A stretch of DNA of 25,129 nucleotides from Bigelowiella natans CCMP2755 (Eukaryota > Cercozoa > Chlorarachniophyceae). Below the pieces are notes generated by a model. That model made no database searches. It was given only the letters and a program-made list of their open reading frames with translations, and was not told where the DNA came from. The DNA lies in the NCBI GenBank assembly GCA_000320545.1, contig ADNK01000645.1, positions 1-25,129 on the forward strand, written 5' to 3'. Positions 18,570-25,129 of the stretch are shown here, one piece after another; positions within the stretch are counted from its first letter, which is position 1, and the number at the start of each line of letters is the position of its first letter. The translations under genes were made by a program, and so were the position numbers.

Positions 18570-19669
18570 GATAGTCAGTGTAGCGTGGAACAGCAACTTC
18601 ATGAAAGCATTTTTCTGTAAGCCGTTCTATGTAGAGGCTGAATGTCACAAACACGTTTCAAAATGTCATGTTTCGAAGAAGCCTCATTTTTTCCATCCCG
18701 ACGGGGTGTGCATGCTCAGGCGAAAAATGACAGAATAAAACAACAAACTACATGATGTCATTGTGAGCACTGCCAAATTCAAGTCGCTTGATGACATCGC
18801 AGATTGCATTACCTCAAGATACCGGTCTAACTAGCTAACTAGCTAAATGCATGAGAACGTTGTCCTGCGCAAATTTGGAGCTTTTCAAACCTCCAAGCAA
18901 ACCTCCTAGCTAGCTAGGTAGCTAGCTAGCTAGCTCTAAAGGTTTTGCATCATTCACATCATGCTAGCATGCTAGCATGGCTAGATGGTGGAGCAAATCT
19001 GTGCAAACGTGAACCAAAAGACTGCAAGATGTCTAGTGTCATTAGAGCTAGCTAGCTAGCTAGCTAGAGAGCACGTGCACTGCAGAGCTGTTGTGCGTAC
19101 ACATCAGATGTGCGGCTACACATCTAGATGTGAAGAATGCTAGCATGCTAGCACAGCAGAGCGCAACACGATACGTAGCGCGCTAGCATATGGGGATGCT
19201 AGCACAGTAGACAGGTGAACAAGGTGTTCATTGGGCTAGCTGGCTAGCTGGGGCCACGATGCGGTCTGAGCGGTCTAGCGGTGCCTCCTGTCACAATCCA
19301 TGCCAGACAAAATCATGCGGACATCTGCGACCAGCATCGTCACTTGCTTATCTCACATGCGTTCATTTCGTAAAGCATGCAATCATCTGTTCTTTATTGT
19401 TGAAACAATGCGAGCTCGTCACGAATTCAAATCGGACGCTTGTGATCAAATGATTGATCATGCAACAATTTGGCACAGTTGTGGCACAATGAATTCCAAA
19501 GCGACCATGCACATAACACACTAGTAAATTTAATAGAAATAGATATCCCTTCCACAACTGTTTCGATCGAACTCACGACTAAGATCATTATTGCATTGTG
19601 ACTAGATTTATTTCATCTCCCCACTAGTCTTTGTCAGCAACCAAACAAAACCATGTCGCTTTACATTTT
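18570..19669. other. Spacer rich in CTAG/GCTAGC palindromes
   Basis: No ORF here has protein-like composition. From about 18825 to 19250 the sequence is studded with GCTAGC/CTAG units: gctagctagctagctagc-type runs near 18905-18935 and 19046-19068, and the 16-bp palindrome TGCTAGCATGCTAGCA twice (18962-18977 and 19138-19153). There is also the palindrome CACATCTAGATGTG at 19119-19132. The rest (18570-18820 and 19260-19669) shows nothing I can name. Confidence 0.75.
18825..19250. repeat. CTAG-palindrome cluster
   Basis: Dozens of overlapping CTAG tetramers in about 425 bp, arranged as tandem GCTA runs and as larger perfect palindromes. The units are spaced irregularly by unrelated text, so this is not a simple microsatellite nor a CRISPR-like array. 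Confidence 0.85.
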
Positions 19670-22600
19670 CTACGCTGCTGGGTCTATCCACGTTGCTTTA
19701 CCAGTTGCTGCATTATACCAAAAGTCTCTACCACTTTCGTCGTCGACGTATTTTTTCCACTCTACTTCCTTCTCGGGTTCTGGTTTTTCCCATGTGGCCT
19801 TTCCTGTCTTTGAATTGAACCAGAATTCTTTCCCGCTTTCATCGTCCACGTATCTCTCCCAGTCACTATCTTCTGCTGTTGCAACCTGGTTGGTTCCGTT
19901 TTGAACATCACCGTCCGTTTTGGTCCCGGAAGTTGTGTCTTCGCCACTCTCTTGGTTCGGGGTATTTCTCTGGTTCGTGCTGTCTTGAACTTGGCTCGAA
20001 AAAAATGGATTATTCCATGTAGACGTACCGGTTTTTGAGTTGTGCCAATATGGCTGTCCAGTGGCATCATCAACATATTCTTCCCACTCTGATTCTTCTG
20101 GTTTAGGTTCCTCCCTCTTCAAAACGTTATCATTGGTTGGTTTTTTATCTTTATATTCTGGGGGAAGTTGCTCTTCGAACCACTTCTTAAGGCCTATCGT
20201 AGTTAAACGTTGATGTTTGGGCTTACTCTGTTCAGTTTTTTCCTGGCTTTGACTGTTTTTGTTTTGCTGGTTAAACACTGGAAGTTGAGGGGGAGTTTCT
20301 TCTTCTTCTTCCTCTGCCTGTTGAAATTGCTCAAAAGCCGTCGGTTGACCTCCTGCAAGTTTCAGATGTCGAGCAAGTGTCTTATCACCAGGAAGAGGAG
20401 GACCCTTTCCTGGTTGCTTAAAATCTGGTAAAACTGGCGGCTGGTCATTAACTTGAGTCTCATCTTCCCTCTCAAATTGCTCAAATGCCGTTGGGTGCGA
20501 ACCAGCAAGTTTAAGATGCCGCGCGAGCGTTTTATCTCCTGGAAGAGGTGGGCCCTTGTTCTGGTCTGTAACTTCTTCTGCTTGAGGAGATGTGTTCTTA
20601 TTTTGAGGGCCCTCTTGTTCAAATTGCTGGAACACTGTAGGTTGAGCACCTGCGAGGTTTATATGTCGTGCAAGGGTCTTCTCCCCGGGTTGAGGGGGGT
20701 CATGATACGGAGGTGGATCGCTAAATCTACCGTTCTGTTCAGATGAATGGTCTACGCTGCTTTGTTGAACTGCTGTATTCGCCGTCGGTTTGAATTGTTG
20801 AAATGCTGTAGGTTGACCGCCTGCAAGCTTTATATGCCGAGCAAGGGTCTTATCCCCAGGAAGCGGGGGACCGTTGTTTTCCTGCTTTGGTCGGCTAAAT
20901 TTTGGTAATTGTGGAGGCTTTTCTTCCTGAACAGGTTCAGGTTTCTTTTGTTTGTAATCTGGGAGAGTAGGTGGCGCTTCTTCTTCTTGAGTTGGTTGCA
21001 GTTGCTGGAATTCTGTCGGCTGCGTACCCGCGAGCTTTATATGCCGAGCAAGGGTCTTGTCCCCAGGAAGAGGAGGGTCCTCATCTCCACTCTTTTCTTG
21101 AACTGACTTATTCGCCGTCGGTTTGAATTGTTGAAATGCTGTAGGTTGACCGCCTGCAAGCTTTATATGCCGAGCAAGAGTCTTGTCTCCTGGAAGCGGA
21201 GGACCGTTGTTCTCCTGTTCTGGGGGGCTAAATTTTGGTAATTGTGGGGGCTTTTCTTCCTGAACAGGTTCAGATTTCTTTTGTTTGAATTCCGGAAGAG
21301 AAGAGGTTTCTTCCGCCTGGGTTGGGAATGCTTTTGGTTGCTGCTGTGACCTTCGTTTTGGCAGTGCCGGAGCCTGTTCCTCCCGTTGCCCAAATTGTTG
21401 AAATACAGTCGGTTGACCTCCAGCTAGCTTTATATGCCTAGCAAGTGTCTTATCTCCCGGCTGTGGTGGGCCTTTATTCACTTGTGAAGGACGCTTTGGT
21501 AAAGTCGGTGGCTGATCCAGTTTCTCAATAGGTTTCGGTGGTTCGAATCGTCGAAATGCTGTGGGTTGACCTCCTGCATGCTTCAAGTGTCGAGCTAACG
21601 TCTTATCCCCAGGAAGAGGAGGCCCGGATGACGCTATATTATCTACATTTTTATTTGGTTGGCTACGAGCCACTATATCACTCTACTTTGGCTGATTTGT
21701 CTTCTGGGCAAATTGTTGAAATGCTGTTGGCTGGCCTCCTGCAAGCTGCAAATGCCGAGCGAGGGTCTTATCTCCTGGGCGGGGAGGGCCGCGAACTACA
21801 ATATCTTTCTGATCGGATCGACTGGATCCTTGTTCTTCGAAACGCTGAAATGCAGTCGGCTGGCCTCCTGCATGCTTCAAATGTCGAGCAAGGGTCTTAT
21901 CTCCAGGGCGGGGAGGACCTCGCGACACAGTATTATTATTACTAATGATCTTCTTAGGTTGACCGCGTGTGACAACAGCATTATTTGAAGACGGGGTAAA
22001 TCCCTGCCGCTCGAATTGTTGAAATGCCGTTGGTTGACCTCCTGCATGCTTTAAGTGTCTGGCAAGCGTTTTGTTTCCTGGCTGAGGCGGAGCTCTCGGC
22101 TTCTGTTTAACCTCCGGAGCTTTAGATCTAGTAACCTCTTGCTCAAATTGTTGAAATGCTGTTGGTTGACCTCCTGCGTGCTTTAAATGCCTGGCTAAAG
22201 TTTTATCACCAGGACGTGGTGGGCCCTTCGTTTGTTTACCTTGAGAAGCATTTGTTCCCGCATACCCTTGCTCAAATTGCTGGAAAACAGTTTGCTGACC
22301 ACCAGCATGTTGCAAGTGCCTAGCTAAAGTTTTATTTCCAGGACGTGGCGGTGCCCTGGTGACGTCCACTATTTTACGTACATTAGAATGTTTTTCTTCT
22401 GCTTTATATCCCTTCTCAAATTGTTCAAATGCTGATGTCTGGCCACCAGCATGCTTCAAATGCCTAGCAAGAGTTTTATTGCCTGGTTGAGGGGGAGCTC
22501 TGGATTTCTTTTTTATCTCTAGGGCGTTTGATTTGTTAAAACCCTGCTGTTCAAACCGTTCAAATGCCGTCGGTTTGCTGACTGCATGCTTTAAGTGTCT

Positions 22601-23748
22601 GGCTAGAGTCCTATCACCTGGGCGAGGTGGGGCCCTCGATTGAGCTTCAACAGAAGGGCTTGCAGCATGCCCTTGCTCAAATTGTTGAAATACAGACGGT
22701 TGCCCACCTGCATGTTTCAAATGTCTAGCTAGAGTTTTATCTCCCGGACGAGGCGGACCATTTTGCTTGGGAAAGGAGGGTCCATTGGCACGTTTCAGAT
22801 GTCTCTTTAGCGTCTTGTCTCCCGGCGTTGGTGGAGCGTGGGTCTTTGCGTATCCGTTCTCAAACTGTCGAAAAGCATTCGTCTGGCCGCCTGCATGCTT
22901 CAGATGTCTTGCTAGTGTCTTATCTCCAGGAGTAGGTGGTGCAGACTTTTTTGCTTGCTGAAATAGAGAAAAGTCAGCCCGACGACATGGATTTCATGAT
23001 TATAAATGCGTGGGTTAATAAGGATTATAACGAAAACCTTTTTACCAGTGCTTTAGCGCTGATACCTAGAAATTTGAGTAGACTTGCACGAAGCGGGTCG
23101 AATGGCAGAACAGAACTATTTCACATATAATTCTCATTGTTATACTTTGATATATTCATGAATCGTTAAGAGCGCTTAAAATTGTGCAGAAAATCTCACT
23201 ACCAAACATATTCGTGGATGAATTGAACAGTTTGGAACTCTGCTTCACCCAACCTGTTAGAAATACTTAATTTCAATGCATTCGTTGTGTTTCCTTCAAA
23301 CTATTACTCACTTTGCCACTTGGTTGCCATACTCAGGAAATGATTGCCTCCATGCATTATCAAAATCGATCAGCTGAGAAATTTTGTGTGATTTTTCCCC
23401 AATAAGAAATAAGAACTTTACACAAAGTATTGTGAGCATTATTTACCTCGTCCAAAGTTCGCTTGGCTTCGAAACTCAAAAGCTATCACAATCAGATTTC
23501 ATAAGACACTGTTAGTTTGCCAAGGAACGTGCTCCTCATTTTACCTGATTCCTGACTGCGCTTCGCACTCCAATACCAATACTAACATACTCTCCGCCCA
23601 AGGCTTTGACATTGACGTTCACATTATTCTTGCTCATTCTTCTTGCCTGCCACCAGCGGTGTGGGCGTGCAGAAGGTGGGAGGAGCGGTTCGAAGTGAAA
23701 TCTGTCAGTCCTGCTGTCCGATTCTGGGGAGTTCTTCTCCTGCGACAT
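19670..23748 (-). CDS. Multi-repeat protein with three C-terminal WW domains; in-frame TAG at 21683-21685
   Basis: Model on the minus strand: exons 23748-23545, 23482-23447, 23373-23312, 23253-23203 (or to 23200), 23115-23046 and 22957-19670. All introns are GT-AG (58-88 nt) and phases match. The ATG at 23748 gives MSQEKNSPESDSRTD; the ATG at 23637 (MSKNNVNVNVKALGGEY) has the better context. The N-terminal 100 residues look like a small helical domain (LIDFDNAWRQSFPEYGNQVAK, then PFDPLRASLLKFLGISAKAL). Then come about 18 repeats of PPxPG[DN]KTLARHLK followed by HAGGQPTAFQQFE, joined by disordered linkers. Next is an IGLKKWFEEQLPPEYK segment, then WW domains at about 20095-20000, 19870-19769 and 19768-19676 (for example WEEYVDDATGQPYWHNSKTG), ending in TAG. 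WW domains bind Pro-rich ligands; the repeats carry PPLP cores and there is one PPPY near 20710. One TAG at 21683 interrupts the frame between repeats 10 and 11. It is a nonsense change, a 24-nt GT-AG mini-intron (21686-21663), read-through, or a sequencing error. Function unknown; a multivalent scaffold is an inference. Confidence 0.8.
20300..22948 (-). repeat. Coding tandem repeat array, about 18 degenerate units
   Basis: The unit is a conserved core of about 27 residues (GPPxPGDKTLARH followed by LKxAGGQPTAFQQFE) plus a variable linker of about 8-60 residues. The N-terminal ten units have HLKHAGGQ cores and mostly short basic linkers. The C-terminal eight mostly have HIKLAGGQ or HLKLAGGQ cores and longer acidic, Pro/Gln-rich linkers containing PPQLP or PPTLP. 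Unit 2 lacks the GGQPTAF half and has KRHLKRANG. The first unit of the C-terminal half (after the TAG) still has HLKHAGGQ. Conserved cores with diverged linkers suggest selection on the core. Confidence 0.93.
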
Positions 23749-24386
23749 GCAAGAATAAGCCTGCCAAGTCCAAAAAGGAAAGGACTCTGTCGGTCACAGC
23801 GTAGTGCATCAAATGATCCGATCGACATGTGCACAATGTGTTGCGCAGTCTGATACCGGGGATCCCCAGCAACTAAGTAATCCGACCGAACAAATTTCAG
23901 GAGGCAGCAAAATGCAAGATCCAACGAAATTGTATGGTGACTCAAAGCTGCGACTGACAAGGTTAGTTGTCGCACACGTCTCGAATGCAGTTGGTGTTGC
24001 CATTGACTCGTCATGGGAGCTTTGTTGGAATGTTGAAATGAAGGAAATCAATAAATCAAGCAATGATGAACGTGGTGAATCAATCATCAACAAGTGAAGC
24101 AAGATGTCAGCGATGTCCCATGGGGCACAACGAGTGTGTGTGTGTGTGAACCGTTAAAAAAAAGCCTAGCAAACACTCAGCAAAACCAAGTGGGAACGTG
24201 CGTGATTTCAACTCGACAACACCATTGCGATTGCAACTTTGCGTGCACGGCAGCTGCACGCCATGACTGCTGTGAGTTTGCATACCACTTGTTCTTGCAA
24301 AATCTCTTGTGTCACCTCTGAGCTCTGTTCGTGCAACTTCACTTGCACCCAAAAACACCACTCCGCTTGCTAGCTTGCCAGCTTGT
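23749..24386. other. Spacer between the WW gene and retrotransposon copy 2
   Basis: This 638-bp stretch upstream of the WW/repeat gene should hold its promoter and 5' UTR. Short ORFs on both strands have no recognisable content. A (TG)n run lies near 24134-24148. I see no RNA gene and no clear TATA box. Confidence 0.5.
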
Positions 24387-24712
24387 TGTTGCGCGTAAGG
24401 TGTTCACAGGCCGAGGCGCTACGTGCACAAGTAGGCAGGGGGGGGGGAAGGCACGTTTGCTTCCTTTTGAAGAGTTGTGTTTATTTTTATTAAAGATTAT
24501 ATTTTTATTAAATCGTGCACTGCGTAATCATTCGCGAAGCTTTCGCGAATGCCGCCGCACGTGGGGCAGCACACTTCCGGTGTGCTGCCATGAGTCCCGC
24601 CGGAACCCACGTGCCCATGCTGTATTAATATCTACGTTATCTATATTCTATATCCGCGACAACCCCTTTGTTGTCGCACGTGACTTGTGCCCGCGTAGTG
24701 GTACGCGCTACA
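24387..24712 (-). repeat. 3' LTR of copy 2, 326 bp
   Basis: On the plus strand it begins tgttgcgcg and ends gcgctaca, the reverse complement of the LTR at 5376-5701, with the same length and the same inverted repeats and CACGTG boxes. Confidence 0.92.
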
Positions 24713-24763
24713 CCTCCCCCAAGTCACGTTGCTCCTTCCTTCCTTCCTTATTCCCTTAGACCT

Positions 24764-25129
24764 TCATCGCTTTCGGAACTTCACCAACCACCAGGTAATA
24801 GATTCCTCTCTAACCTTATCTCCTTTGTCGCTTACCCAGAACTCACCTTCGTCCTTAGGTTCGTGTCCATACCAGCCCTCTGCATCAAGGTCCCCCAGGA
24901 CCTTATACCAGTGCTCAAAGGGTAAGTCGGGAACAGCTAGGTAGAGTAGCTGATATTTTCCGTCCTTTATTTTCATAGCTACCCTCTCCATATTTCGTAA
25001 TCCAGGGTAGCCTAGATAGACAATCTTCATGCGCCAATCGTCGTTCACCCTGACCTTATTGTTTCCATATTCCACATCGAACTTAGGTCGGGGTCCTAAA
25101 CAAGGCATTGCTCGCTCCCACACAGTAGG
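24764..25129 (-). CDS. Gag-Pol C-terminus of retrotransposon copy 2 (partial)
   Basis: The open frame encodes the last 121 residues of the polyprotein, from PTVWERAMPCLGPRPK to the FRKR terminus, matching copy 1 except for one residue. It includes no catalytic motif; this is the tail beyond the integrase core. The 5' part lies outside the window. The frame is undamaged here. Confidence 0.9.
   Translation of the reverse strand, partial: PTVWERAMPCLGPRPKFDVEYGNNKVRVNDDWRMKIVYLGYPGLRNMERVAMKIKDGKYQLLYLAVPDLPFEHWYKVLGDLDAEGWYGHEPKDEGEFWVSDKGDKVREESITWWLVKFRKR

Larger units (their letters stand above)
24387..25129 (-). mobile_element. Retrotransposon copy 2, 3' end, inverted relative to copy 1
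   Basis: Reading the minus strand from 25129, the end of the Gag-Pol frame, the polypurine tract and a full 326-bp LTR follow in the same order as at 4959-5701. Differences from copy 1 are few: two in the LTR and one in the coding part that I noticed (Lys to Asn, codon AAG to AAT, near 24991). The element continues beyond the right edge. The bases following the LTR end on the minus strand (complement of 24382-24386) would be one target-site duplicate; the other is off the window. Confidence 0.92.

Noticed and set aside
18825-19250. CRISPR-like array
   Set aside because: Repeats are 4-16 bp palindromes at irregular spacing with no constant repeat/spacer structure, and the genome is eukaryotic.
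19259-19904. Short plus-strand ORFs over the 3' end of the WW gene and its spacer
   Set aside because: Those past 19670 are antisense shadows of the WW domains; the earlier ones have no recognisable features.
20210-22961. Plus-strand ORFs across the repeat array
   Set aside because: They are antisense frames kept open by the repetitive composition of the minus-strand gene, which has clear WW domains and splice-linked exons.

Overview
The window is eukaryotic nuclear DNA. Spliceosomal GT-AG introns interrupt the host genes, and the reading frame is restored exactly across most of the ones I reconstructed. A Ty3/gypsy-type LTR retrotransposon is present, along with C2H2 zinc-finger, purple acid phosphatase, dysferlin-domain and WW-domain proteins. 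Introns are short (about 55-205 nt) and simple repeats are common in introns and spacers. This fits a protist or alga, but nothing I can see fixes the taxon.

Layout. 1-187: a coding-like exon of an unknown minus-strand gene that runs off the left edge. 213-5701: an LTR retrotransposon on the plus strand with one intact 1657-codon Gag-Pol frame and a complete 326-bp 3' LTR, but only the last 99 bp of its 5' LTR. 5702-7583: mostly non-coding, with a tandem heptamer, a perfect hairpin and one small coding-like fragment. 7584-9280 (+): a three-exon gene for a coiled-coil protein with two C-terminal C2H2 fingers. 9750-11450 (-): a three-exon purple acid phosphatase with all seven metal ligands. 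11713-16391 (+): an eight-exon gene for a large helical protein of no family I can name, ending in a membrane hairpin. 16795-18569 (+): exons for a membrane-anchored DysF (dysferlin/peroxin-type) protein, possibly the 3' end of the preceding gene. 18570-19669: a spacer dominated by CTAG/GCTAGC palindromes. 19670-23748 (-): a six-exon gene for a very repetitive protein with about 18 copies of a proline-led motif followed by three WW domains, with one in-frame TAG inside the repeat array. 24387-25129 (-): the 3' end of a second, nearly identical copy of the retrotransposon, inverted relative to the first.

The host genes do not form an obvious pathway. The phosphatase and the large helical gene are divergent, with 262 bp between their start codons. 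The most unusual object is the WW/repeat protein. It carries WW domains together with many PPLP cores and one PPPY motif, the known ligand types of WW domains, so it looks built for multivalent self- or partner-association. The next most unusual are the possible 1764-residue fusion of the helical protein with the DysF module, and the retrotransposon whose 5' LTR is cut close to where its own transcript would be expected to begin.
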